Positions 46,054 to 57,014 of a DNA stretch of 64,000 nucleotides are shown in pieces. The position numbers and the translations under genes were made by a program. This DNA is from Spodoptera frugiperda (lineage: Eukaryota > Arthropoda > Insecta > Lepidoptera > Noctuidae): NCBI RefSeq assembly GCF_023101765.2, contig NC_064218.1:7874001-7938000 (forward strand). Direction: 5' to 3'. The notes below the pieces were generated by a model, which worked only from the letters and a program-made list of their open reading frames with translations, had not been told where the DNA came from and did no database searches. The stretch's first letter is position 1; each line of letters starts with the position of its first letter.

Positions 46054-47134
46054 CAGATTTTACACAATTTGACTACGAATGAAAATGCTTCTTGCAGATT
46101 CCAGATTTTACACTATTTAAATTGAAAGTGTTTGCAGAATCAAAAATATCATACATATCTCTCATACCAAGTATATATAAAGTCTTATACACAGATTTTA
46201 ATACAAAACCATAGTCAAATACAGTTAAAATATAACTGCGTTGAACAGATAATGATAACCCTCGACAATAAAATAAAATATAATGCAAAAGTCGCGATAA
46301 CTTTTTGGCGGACTGCCTAATGTGACAGTTAGATGGATTTAATACCATGGTTATAACAACGTTAGGGTAAGCTGTCGCCGGCCATTTTATTTCTTTTCCT
46401 CTAACTTAAATAAACATGTTCTTATTGGTGCATGAACATCAGATTATGTGATTATATGTATGTGATTTTATTACTACTAGTCGTTTAATCCTTCTCTTTG
46501 TGAGAAGAGAGAACAAAGATCTCTTCTCGGGTGCTGATGTGATGATATGATGTTACATCAACAGCTTATAAGTGCCCACGGCTGAGATTATCACGATCAC
46601 CGTCGGGGTGTCGACTATGAGCTTGCACCTCGCGGGCGACGCGCTGTAAGCACGCTGGCGGCTAGCAGTAGCCCAAATTTGAAACAACCACGTGTCGGAT
46701 CCGAGCCGAAGCCGTGCCTTTAAAATGTGATACGACCTAAAGTCTCATAGTGTGAAGTGATGTCATTTAATAACGCCTAAAACGGAACAAGAGACATTTA
46801 TTACCTAAAACAAAATCTAGAAAATAAATCAAGACAAAATTGCAAAGCTTTTGAAAAATAACATCGCTTATCTCGTTTTATTTTTAACCATCGCACCACG
46901 TAATAAGGGTTGCAGGTGTGTGATACGGTAGACATCAACTATTCAGAGCATGCGGACATTGACTGATGGACGCTGGAAGGAACGTATTCTAAGAACCCGT
47001 TTAGAATAATCGCCTCAGCCTTCTGTGAGCCTGGTACATAGTTTGCGTCAAATTAGAGTGATGAAGGATTGAAGATTTGAAGATTTGTGTTTCGGCTTAT
47101 GTGTAGTTATTATGTGAGGTTTAAAGTAGGTATG
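46054..47134. other. Spacer with partial repeats
   Basis: 46550-46740 holds a minus-strand fragment of the 332-462 family (acatcaacagcttataagtg) and an unassigned GC-rich piece. No gene is recognised. Confidence 0.45.
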
Positions 47135-47330
47135 TTATAATTTTATTCTACTAGTTTCTGCCAGTGGCTTCGCCTCCTTTTTCCGTGGGGTAATACATAC
47201 ATAAAACACACACACACGTTAGGTGTTCCAAACTTCATCCCTATACCTTCAGCAATTTTGTGAAGGAGTAATAAACAAACAAACTTACAAACTTTCGCAT
47301 TAATAATATTTAGTAGGATTAAGTAATTAG
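47135..47330 (-). repeat. Lep1/Helitron-like repeat, minus strand
   Basis: Left end ctactagtttctgccagtgg, cttcgcctcctttttccgtg; then a (CA) run, acaaacaaacttacaaactt, cgcattaataatatttagta. Read in reverse it has the standard order of this family. Confidence 0.6.
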
Positions 47331-48116
47331 ATTTAATGTGATTCATTTATATTTAGGCACTGCGTGCTAAATTGAAATAATGAGAAACAAATATTAGCGA
47401 ACAGAATGGTTATTAACTTGCAAGCAAAAAAATAAAACGTTCGTAATTCGTAATCAATAAGAAATACATACGGTCATTATTCTATAATCTACAAGAAATG
47501 TATAAAATATAGATACGGCATTATCCCCGCTCGTATTAACGACAAAACAATTTCACGTCGTCGGTAACTCATGCCGAGTTATTTTTTTCATTCCACTGCA
47601 TCTTCGTTCGCATTTATCTTTTTATATCTTCGTTCGTAAAGGCTCAGTTATACGGTTTCAATCTTTCCTGGATTTTCCTTATTTTTAATAAGATTTCGTG
47701 GATCTTTGCCGGAGTTGGAGCAAAACAAATCAACGGCTATTAAACGAAGTGTGCGCATTGATGAATGAAGATGGGTGGAGCGAATACGATGCTTAGAATA
47801 TATTTCTATTGTTTGATATTTTGCCTATTTCTATGTACTGCAATTTATTTGGGAGTCTAGGAATTTTGTTGAATTTAAGCTAAAATATATTATATTAATA
47901 AGAGTGGCAGGGTACGTTTTTATATCGTACATAGTCAAACTGACAAATCAATAACTCGAAACTTTACTTCAACTAGAAAGACGTGTCATAATTCTCTAGC
48001 AAAACTTTAGACAAACTCCCCGAAAAAGGCCTTTATCCTGCATACTTTCAAGTCCTCATACATATTTTTCGGTACAAATAAGCTCAGTCTTCACTGTGAC
48101 GTTGTGAAGCGACAAA

Positions 48117-48230
48117 ATGGAGGCCAAACTTCTACCTTTTTGCAAATTGTGGCTCAAGTCTGAGTCACCGAGATTAGATGGAGCTGCCGCCACTGTTTAT
48201 ACAGCTAGTCTACTACCGTGGGGGAAATAA
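48117..48230 (+). CDS. Possible 37-aa small ORF, unrecognised
   Basis: ATG in a favourable context (acaaaATGG), then 37 codons to TAA. It lies in a locally GC-richer, non-repetitive patch, followed about 120 bp later by ggtaagtgagt, a splice-donor-like sequence. The predicted peptide is basic at the start and has no recognisable motif or signal. It could be an upstream ORF in a 5' exon or simply chance. Confidence 0.15.
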   Translation: MEAKLLPFCKLWLKSESPRLDGAAATVYTASLLPWGK

Positions 48231-48762
48231 ATGCGAATAAGTCTCTATCGTTGTGCAGTTGTTACGGCAAATTGTATCTTGTGAATAGCTATTTGTATTT
48301 GTTATTATAAATTGTTGCTTGTTACGGTACGGTTGTGTCTGTGTGGTAAGTGAGTGTGGTTGGTTTGTTAGATTGTGAGGATTGTTAATTGATTTGAGAA
48401 ACTTTTTTGAATGAAATTATACAGAGAACACATTAAACAGTACTGGATTCGTTAGTGCACTCCAAAATATGGTTAATTATTGGCATTTTAGAAAATTTAA
48501 GAACAGAGAACGTCTTAAAGATCCCTAGCTGCCAACGTCACTGTTTTCTCATTTTTTTCAATCAATAATTAATTTCATTCTTCTCCGAATTTTGAAATCA
48601 AATATCAACAAAATAATAAATTATTATTCAAACACAAGTTAACTAATTCACCCTTCAAACAAAATACTCAGAATAGTAACAAAATAACGACTAATTTTGT
48701 TATTATGACGGTGTAACATTTTCAACGGTAGCGTCTCAAATATTTGTGGGGTTAAACAGTGG

Positions 48763-48810
48763 CTAGCAAACTAGCAAACTAGCGAAGTAGCAAACTAGCG
48801 AACTAGCAGA
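48763..48810 (+). repeat. 8-bp minisatellite CTAGCAAA, six units
   Basis: Units ctagcaaa, ctagcaaa, ctagcgaa, gtagcaaa, ctagcgaa, ctagcaga, then ctagtgg. Confidence 0.9.
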
Positions 48811-49216
48811 CTAGTGGTACATTCCGGTGTGGCTGTATTTTAGTTGGTTAGGCCCCATGTCAAACGGGAAAAATGATGGATGATGCTTTGTAAAGCGAGA
48901 AGGTACTATCGACCAAAGAGTGTGGTGACCAGGACAATTTATTTTAACTTACAACGTAAGTTTATGGCTTTTTTTCTTGGATAAAATTGGTGTTCTTATT
49001 TATTATACAGTCAGCCAATTTATGTTGTATGCAGGCTATAAGATGAAAGTTTATTTAGTACGGAGACCATAGTATAACAAATGCTATTGTTTTTGTAGTG
49101 AATCAATATTTGTTTTCCATTTGTTATATATGCTTACCAAGTAACTGCAGCCACTTACAGCTGCAAAAATAAATCTTTAATCATTTTCTAATAATAAACG
49201 ATACAATTTGAACCTT

Positions 49217-49370
49217 TTTTTAAGGGTGGAAAATCATCCAATGACTTCTCCCGTACTGGACGAGGCGAGAGGGAGTGTCAGACTTATTGACTAAAAATCA
49301 CCCCGTTTCCTACTCCTGTTTTTCGAGCCAGAGCCCCGGTAAACCCGTTAAGTAGTCCGTAGTTCCGAAA
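49217..49370 (-). repeat. R1-like LINE 3' tail, truncated copy
   Basis: T-run, then aatcatccaatgacttctcc, ggcgagagggagtgtcagac, tttcctactcctgtttttcg, cggtaaacccgttaagtagt. Confidence 0.85.
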
Positions 49371-50756
49371 ACAAATCGAACCTAACAATTTAATTGTAAA
49401 ACATTTTTTTATTTCAACTCCACAATATTTATTTTGTACCACGACACACGCCTCTTTATTTGCCAGCCCTGTTACCCATTGTTATGTCCGATTGTACATT
49501 TGAAACAGCACGCACTAGCACGGTCAAACGATTGCAATACTATGCAGGTTTGTACCTACACTTGATGCTCTTTTGTTTTCACAAATCGGTGGTCGGACGA
49601 ACGGATTTGTTTGAGAGCTATATCATTGTGTATTTCGGCGTTTTGTAATAGAGGTGTGAGTTGTATTCAATCGTTTATATGTATAGGGCTCAAATGTAGA
49701 GGTTTTTGAGATATTATCAAGACTTCTCTGTAGCAAATCATATGGATGAAGTTGTTTGGAAACTCATCTAGAGGAATTATACTTTTATTCACAGTTTCAA
49801 GTATTCTATTAGAGTCGATATAAATAAATCAGTAATCAAATATTTTCGTGTAAAAAATATCTTTATTATAAATACCATTTTGACGTGGGCATGCTCAATT
49901 CAATATTATAATTCTTGTATTTATCTTGTTTTTTGATAATGATGAATTCAGTTGTTTATTATTGTATTTTCACTGTTTTGTTATATTTAGCTTCCTTTTC
50001 GTTTTATTTCTATCTATTATTTTTAGTCCACTGTTGAATAAATGCTTTTTTGTTTTTATTGAAAAGCAGCAACTTAATATTATTAGTTCCCAAACACAAC
50101 ATCAAACCACACGTAAAATGTTCAACCACGACAACTTCAATATATTCACGATTAATCGTTACAAAAAAGACATAAGCTTCGTTACACGAAATATGTGACA
50201 TCGTTCATAAAATTCCTCGTTAATTTTCCCCACGACGATTATGCACGGATAATAACTGTGTGGAAATGACCGGGTTCCCAAAAGTCCACTCGTTCATTCA
50301 ATCAATCATTCTTCCATTCATTCACGACGATCCCTCCCACCTCGTAACTCAATTTACCATATTATTTTATTATTTATATTTTTGAATAAATCTTGTATAT
50401 TACTTTTTATAAGGGGTTTTCGCTTTAAATATATCTTTTTAATGATTATGACGATGACATCAGAGAGGTCGCCTTTGTTCAGCAGTGGAGCTCTCGGCTG
50501 ACAAGTGATAATGAATGATTATGAGCTGTAGTTGGGTAGTTTGATTACTTACGGATTGGCGTGTAAAATGGCACGTTGTAAATGCTAAATTAAATCTTTC
50601 AACAACCAAATTAAAGGCCAATCCTAATTATTATATTGATCATGGATTTAATAGAAAAACAAGTCCTATTATCTAATTTGCTATCGCCGTATCGTAGTTG
50701 CTGAATGCTGCAATTCGTAAATCAAATTTTGATACACAATTCGTATTTACTTATTA
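49371..50756. other. Spacer, no gene recognised
   Basis: Overlapping open frames on both strands at 49926-50201 have no motif. A weak fragment of the 332-462 family lies at 50460-50520. Confidence 0.45.
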
Positions 50757-50925
50757 CATCTACACTAATATATAAAGCTGAAGAATTTGTTTGTTTGAAC
50801 GCGATAACTCCGGAATTACCGATAACATTAATTATTTTCGTGTTGGATAGTTTTAAGTTATAAAATATCACACTATTACCAAATAGGGTCGGAGCAGCGG
50901 GCGAAACCGCACAGGAGTAGCTAGT
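50757..50925 (+). repeat. Lep1/Helitron-like non-autonomous element
   Basis: acatctacactaatatataa, agctgaagaatttgtttgtt, gcgataactccggaattacc, aatagggtcggagcagcggg, and a GC-rich hairpin-like end with ctagt. This is the best-preserved copy of the family here. Helitrons insert at A/T without duplication, and the end fits CTAG(R/T). Confidence 0.7.
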
Positions 50926-51720
50926 AATCTTATAAATTAGAATGTCCCGTGCGGTCGTAAGCAAAACTTACAACGTTAAACTTCATGAATGCTAAAATGT
51001 AATTTGCAAATTGCAATTTATTGCAGTTTCTGTGTTTTGAGAGCTAAGGGAATTAGTTCCTAGTTCTAACAGTAACTTATGTGAATAATCCTAATCCTGT
51101 ACCTATCTGGCATCTGGGATTTTAGAAAGCGTTTCCATATTATCATTAAAAACTTTAAAACATGAACTTTGGTAGTAATTATTGGTTTGAGTACATGACT
51201 TACACTTTCAAACAAAAACAAAATGAAAAAACTAAACGTATTATAAGTTGCATCGATTTTTCACTCGATAACACTCGGAAAGCACTCGATACTATCAAAC
51301 AAGAACATCTAGATATCGGAGTTCAATCACGAGTGTATTAGTGTTGCATGTTCCCAACTCGATAGCTCTCGATACGTCAGTGGCCATTCGAGTTCTGTGT
51401 CACTCGATCACCTGAACCTTTGTAATCGAGTCATCAATGCGAGTGGTATCGATTTAAGTAAAAGTATTCGAATTTTGTTGCTGAATATTTGGATTGCTAT
51501 ATTTGGTATTATTATTTTTATTAATTGTTTTCTAAAAATTAAATTAACGTATTTTTAGATTTTAAATTAACTTAGATTCCTATAGTACTTGTAAACACAG
51601 GAAAATGAATTTGTTTTAAATTTTACAAAAGTGTTGTACTTTGGTTTTGTTTGTCAAAGTTATTATACCTAATTAAATTGTTATTAACTTACATATTTAT
51701 GAACTGCTATATTAAAGGTA
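50926..51720. other. Spacer with ACTCGA-word cluster
   Basis: 51262-51450 carries at least seven ctcgat/atcgag words (for example cactcgataacactcgg, aactcgatagctctcgatac, cactcgatcacc, tgtaatcgagtc). A regulatory role is speculation. Confidence 0.4.
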
Positions 51721-51724
51721 AACA

Positions 51725-51750
51725 GCACTTACCTGGAAAGAAAAACATAA
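51725..51750 (-). other. Putative recursive splice site 2 (minus strand)
   Basis: Minus-strand reading: atgttttctttcCAG immediately followed by GTAAGTGC. CAG is 51735-51733 and GTAAGT is 51732-51727. A branch-point-like acactaaat lies about 20 bases upstream of the tract. It shares the 11-base CAGGTAAGTGC core with the site at 30318-30350. Confidence 0.55.
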
Positions 51751-52996
51751 CATTTAGTGTTGAAATATTTTCAAATCAACACAATTGTGGTCTACAATTT
51801 TAATACAATAATATGTTCTAACTATGGGCCCTTTTGGGCACCACAAAAGTATTAATCTACTTATTATAAAGGATAAGATTAATTACAATAATATATACTA
51901 TAAGGACACAAAGTAATTATTTTATTCTAATTAAAAACAGGTGCCACTGTAGCCAACCAGACTAAAACAAATCCCTAAGAATCCCACACACTATTCAACC
52001 CTTAATAAATTAAACCAAAACCTATCTGAATAGTGACACAGCATACAGTACCAATGTCCAACGAAGCAACATAAATCGATCCCACAGTTAATAGAAATGG
52101 AGGAAGGAGACCACATAACAACGCAACAATACGGCACAGTGGCGCACTCTAGCTTGTCAGCAATTTGTCAAGCGAATCATTCGGAGCAGTAATTAAACGC
52201 GGCTCGGGCGTTCGACCGTCTTTATAGGCGGTTATATTGACGCGCTCGGTACATCGTAAACTTAATTTTTATGATACCTTGTTACTTTAAATTATGGTTG
52301 GCATATATGTGTGGTTTTATTTTTAATTTTTACTTTTTTTTTTGAGGTTATGTGGCGTGGTTTCATTTGTTATTGTTTTGACTTGTTTTTTTTTGTTTGG
52401 CTACTAGTGGTAGTTGATTTATTTTATAATGCTGATATAATGTATTCTGCTTGGTTGTTTATGTAGATAATATCTTAAAATGGTTTTTTGTTAATCTAAT
52501 CGTTCAATATTTATTTTGGTCGAAATTTATACTCAATATTGTCGTAATAGTACTCATTTAAAATATTAATTTTATTTTTAATACACCCACTATATTATTC
52601 ATAGGATACCATCAAGGTGCTTAAAAAAACTATCGTATGAATAAGGGGACGGTAGAATTTAGAAGAAAATAATGCCCTTATACGAGTATAAATTTATAGG
52701 GCGTGAATTTTATGAGGAAAAAATCCGGTAATTTATTTCTAATTCAGTCAAAAGGGGTCGTTGTACAAACTCGTAAGTCGTACATGAGTGAACTTGCACG
52801 AATAGCTTGTAAAATGAAATGAAAAATATTTTGGCGCGGGTTCGGTTAGAAAATAGCAATGTTACTCGTATGAACTAAATGGCATTAAAGTACTAGTTGA
52901 CCGAGGGATTAGAAAACTTACGTATGAGTTTGACGTCATTTTATAATTAGCCACAAATTGGTTGAAAAAACGCTTGGATACCAAATGCAACGTTAT
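51751..52996. other. Spacer, no gene recognised
   Basis: A GC-rich patch at 52135-52260 is not recognised. The rest is AT-rich. Confidence 0.45.
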
Positions 52997-53112
52997 GCAA
53001 CGTCACGCCTTTTATCTCCGAATGGGTAGGCAGAGGTGCACATTACGGCACATACCTAATGCCGCTATACAATGCACACCAACTTTTCACCATTTGTGTT
53101 ATAAGTTCCCAT
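52997..53112 (-). repeat. SINE-B, truncated copy (tail half)
   Basis: aacgtcacgccttttatctc, ggcagaggtgcacattacgg, atgccgctatacaatgc, ttttcaccatttgtgttata match the tail half of 36953-37215. Confidence 0.75.
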
Positions 53113-53529
53113 AAAATAACATATAAATAACAAATTACAATATAATAATAATAACTTAATCAACACATAATCATCCCACAGCACTAGCCCAACACCAAAG
53201 GGTTATCACCAGATTTAAACCCGTTGACAGCCTTCAGCAACCCTGAGTCCCTGAGCGTGTCTCTAGTGATTGATGGGCGGATCATACACAGCGGACCGAC
53301 CTACTAATTGTTTCACTGTCACCACACAACTGTGTCTAGCTGGGTTTAGTTGGAATCAAGAATTTTGGTCTTACATGTGTTATATAATTTGTTGTAAATA
53401 TTTGATGTTAAGTAATTAAGTTTTAAAAATGGTAGAAATTTTGGGATGATCTTTTGCTTTATGGATCGGATTGTCTGTTTTCTTGATGGAGTGGTCACTT
53501 GGATGGTGAATCTTTTTTATAAGTTCCCT
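53113..53529. other. Spacer, no feature seen
   Basis: No gene or repeat is recognised. Confidence 0.5.
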
Positions 53530-53765
53530 GCTGTCAAACAAACACCGCCGCCCATAGACATCAGAGGCATTACAAGTGCGTTGCCGGCCTTTTGGGGGTT
53601 AGGAATTTAAAAATTGTTGGGGAATCGGGAATTGGGTAGATTGGGGCTAATTGGACCTTGCTCATACAACGCAAGCGTTGTTTCACACCGATTTTCTATG
53701 AGGACGTGATATCACTCCGGTCGAGCCAGTCTATTCGTACTGAAGCGTGGCTCTCCCACAATTGG
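53530..53765 (+). repeat. L1p repeat
   Basis: aaacaccgccgcccatagac, ggcattacaagtgcgttgcc, acgcaagcgttgtttcacac, cactccggtcgagccagtct, gaagcgtggctctcccacaa. Confidence 0.8.
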
Positions 53766-54119
53766 CTCAAGCAAAGTAATTTTTAAAACATTTCCTCCCT
53801 TATTTTAGAGACTTAAAGGTATGTAGGTAATGTTATATTTATTATCACAGAGAATTATCATAATTCTTAGTAGAGTACGAATGCAACGGTAACGTTAAGA
53901 TGTAATGCAGTGTGCATTGGTATTCAGGGGACGGAATAATCTGAATAGATGTAACTTCCAGTAGGCAGTGAGCCATGCAATATGCATGGAATTCTACTTT
54001 CACTGGCCTTACTGAATATCTGATATGTAGGTAAATAGTACTACTGCTCTATCGTAATGGTACTTACAACTTTTATTATCTACAGAATATACAGGCATTT
54101 ATAGATTTATTTTCATTTG

Positions 54120-54305
54120 GATTTGTGTGGTATAAACCGGTAAACGAGCATACGTATCACCTGATGGTAAGCAATTGCCATCGCCCATGGACGCCCGAAA
54201 CATTAGAGGCGTTACAAGTGCGTTACCGGTGCTTTAGGGGTTAGGAATTTGAGGATTGTTAGGGAATCGGGGATTGGGAAGATTGGGTAGGGGGGTAATA
54301 GGGCC
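54120..54305 (+). repeat. L1p repeat, 3'-truncated
   Basis: aaaccggtaaacgagcatac, tatcacctgatggtaagcaa, ggcgttacaagtgcgttacc, aatcggggattgggaagatt; ends abruptly near 54305. Confidence 0.75.
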
Positions 54306-54693
54306 TTTTTTAGAATTTGTTCGTAAGTGACTGAGCCATTTTGGTCAACTGATGATAAAATATCACTGGGCCAAAATCTCGACATATTATGATCTCGAAA
54401 TTGCAAAAAATACATTAGAAATAAAGTGGAAACCTTGGAACGTTCTCGCCAATGCTCGAGCTTAGGTTTAGGTACCGTATATAAAATTATTCAGGCCTAT
54501 GTATTAAGAACGGAGCCTATTATTAAACTCAGCAAATTACATCACCATAAAATAATGACGGAAATAACAGCAATTATACCGAAAACAATGAATATTCTCT
54601 TAAAACACTCGGCCATTGTAGTAAAATAATTAAGACGTTGCTTACAAACGAAAACTTTGCAAATATATTCGTCTTGGAAGACAACTTGTGACT

Positions 54694-56479
54694 TATTATT
54701 AGAACTTATTACGGGATATTTACCATGTTTATTTAATTTGGCGAGTTTCCGATATTTCGGCACTGTTGCAAGCGCCATGATCACGGATTAACTGGAGTAA
54801 ATGCGGGTGGGTGTTCACGAGCAGACAAATCGGTCTACCCGCTTTCTCGTTCGTTTCTTGCTGACATCACTAACACCACTACCATTGTCACTTGTAACTC
54901 GGTTTAACTCTCGACACACAAAACTCACTGTGTCCGCTCGCGAACTTTTTTCTTTCTTGGCACTTTTTCGGGTTTTACACAGTTGGACCACTGGATTCCA
55001 AGCCCTCGACAGTTGAAACCCATCCTCCCGGTTGAAGTTTTTGTACTTGGTTATCTCAATCGCTTCTCTTACCAGTCTAGGTATATAGTGGCGTTCTGTC
55101 GAGATAACTTGTGGGTTATGTAACTCAATCCAGTGGTTTGATCCAGCCTCCAAGATGTGTTGAGCTATAGCGGATTTTTGTGCGTCGTTGTTTTTCACCG
55201 CTCTGATATGCTCAGAAATTCTACAAGCCACAGTACGCTTAGTCTGACCGATATATGATTTGCCACAGCTACAGTCCACTTTATAGACACCAGGTCTTTC
55301 TAGAGGGAAGCTATCCTTCGGCGAGCGCAGCATCTGGGAAACTTTCCGGAAAGGAGTGAAGACAGTCTTTATGGCATATTTGTGGAGAATGTTTGCAACC
55401 TTATCTGTCACTCCCTTCACATATGGCATAAATGCTGGTTGCCTCTCAACCTCGCACCTCCGATGTCTATTAGTGGGTTTCTTCTTGTGCTTTGCAATCC
55501 TATATCCGTTACTCTGCAGCACCTTCATCACATGTGTCAGCTCCTCCTGTAGATGTTCCTCGTCGCATAAATCATATGCGCGGTTGGTGAGTGAGGTGAC
55601 TACAGAGTTTAGTTGTCTGGGATGGTGGTGAGAATCAGCTTGTAAATATCGGTCAGTGTGAGTCGATTTCCTGTAAACCGAGTGTCCTAGAGAGCCGTCA
55701 GCACGAACCAAAATCTTCACGTCCAGAAATGGCAATGTCCTCTCATTTTCCAACTCGTAAGTGAAGTTAATTTTCGCATGTATGTTGTTTAGATGTGCCA
55801 AGCATACTTTCACCTCTTGTTCGCCCCCCTCTATGATACAGAAAACGTCATCGACATACCTCTTCCACAGCTTTATAGATGTGGTGGCAGTGGAGATAGC
55901 CAACTGTTCGAAATGTTCCATCCAAATGTTGGCCACCACCGGAGCCACTGGACTGCCCATTGCCACACCATCAATCTGTAGGTAGTACTGACCCTGGTAT
56001 ACAAAGTAACTGGTACACAAGCAATGATGAAGCAGCTTAACATACTCGAGAGGGATGTTGTTCTCTTGCAATCTCGACTTCACCACTTCCATGCAGTCTG
56101 CCACCGGAACATTTGTGAACAACGACTCAACATCAAAACTAACCAATAGATCGTTAGGTCGAAGTTTGATGGACTGCAGTATGTCAATAAAATGCCTCGA
56201 GTCCTTCACATATGATGTCGAACGTCCAACCAATGGTTGCAGTATACTAGCCACATGCTTCGCCAGGTGGTAAGTAGGCGAATCTATCTGGCTGACTATG
56301 GGTCGCAGTGGAACATTCGACTTGTGCACCTTCGGCAGACCATATATTTTGGGAGGTTGTACATTTCTTGGACGGAGCAAGTACTTAAATGTGTCATCTG
56401 TAAGTATATGTTGACATTCTTTTATGATTTTGTGTGTACTGCGATTCGTCCGCGCTGTCGGGTTGTAGTTCACTCTCTT
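54694..56479 (-). repeat. Inverted arm of the Penelope element (1786 bp)
   Basis: Reverse complement of 57841-59626, the same length, with almost no differences. One visible change turns a CGG codon (Arg) at 58803 into CAG in the inverted arm. The arm carries the C-terminal two thirds of the RT/endonuclease frame, then the first codons of the next unit. With the 1361-bp spacer 56480-57840 it could fold into a giant hairpin. Confidence 0.95.
54815..56479 (-). pseudogene. Truncated Penelope RT plus GIY-YIG frame (inverted copy)
   Basis: An open frame of about 550 codons on the minus strand matching residues 315-868 of the full protein. It includes the RT motif YVDD and the C-terminal GIY-YIG domain. 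It starts abruptly at the inversion junction, with no ATG, so it should not be translated on its own. It contains one Arg-to-Gln difference from the complete copy. The short start of the next unit (54694-54778) is also present and reads into flanking DNA. Confidence 0.9.
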
Positions 56480-56862
56480 ACGACGCACAAAAATCCGCTA
56501 TAGCTCAACACATCTTGGAGGCTGGATCAAACCACTGGTTGAGTTACATTGAGTTACATAACCCACAAGTTATCTCGACAGAACGCCACTATATACCTAG
56601 ACTGGTAAGAGAAGCGATTGAGATAACCAAGTACAAAAACTTCAACCGGGAGGATGGGTTTCAACTGTCGAGGGCTTGGAATCCAGTGGTCCAACTGTGT
56701 AAAACCCGAAAAAGTGCCAAGAAAGAAAAAAGTTCGCGAGCGGACACAGTGAGTTTTGTGTGTCGAGAGTTAAACCGAGTTACAAGTGACAATGGTAGTG
56801 GTGTTAGTGATGTCAGCAAGAAACGAACGAGAAAGCGGGTAGACCGATTTGTCTGCTCGTGA
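56480..56862 (+). pseudogene. C-terminal fragment of Penelope endonuclease
   Basis: Codes for the last part of the protein from DAQKSAIAQHILE onward to the TGA at 56860-56862. The in-frame 9-bp duplication adds three residues after Asn-His-Trp. It lies after the conserved GIY-YIG core, so it is a relic or a regulatory part of the pseudo-LTR, not an active enzyme. Confidence 0.9.
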
Positions 56863-57014
56863 ACACCCACCCGCATTTACTCCAGTTAATCCGTGATCAT
56901 GGCGCTTGCAACAGTGCCGAAATATCGGAAACTCGCCAAATTAAATAAACATGGTAAATATCCCGTAATAAGTTCTAATAATAGTGTTAGTGACCATGTC
57001 AGTTTAAAAACTTA
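56480..57014 (+). repeat. Left pseudo-LTR
   Basis: Direct repeat of 59132-59657. It holds the end of the frame (56480-56862), the inter-frame sequence, and the start of the full frame. It is 535 bp because of a net 9-bp duplication at about 56533-56551 (ttgagttaca repeated). The right copy is 526 bp. Confidence 0.9.

Larger units (their letters stand above)
47331..49216. other. Spacer, no confirmed gene
   Basis: Contains a possible 37-codon ORF (48117) and an 8-bp minisatellite (48763), listed separately. Nothing else is recognised. Confidence 0.45.

Noticed and set aside
49926..50201. Overlapping open frames on both strands
   Set aside because: Composition-driven frames in AT-rich DNA with no motif on either strand.
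54801..56503. Several plus-strand frames across the inverted Penelope arm
   Set aside because: Antisense shadows of the RT/endonuclease frame. The same peptides recur as minus-strand shadows over 57820-59519.
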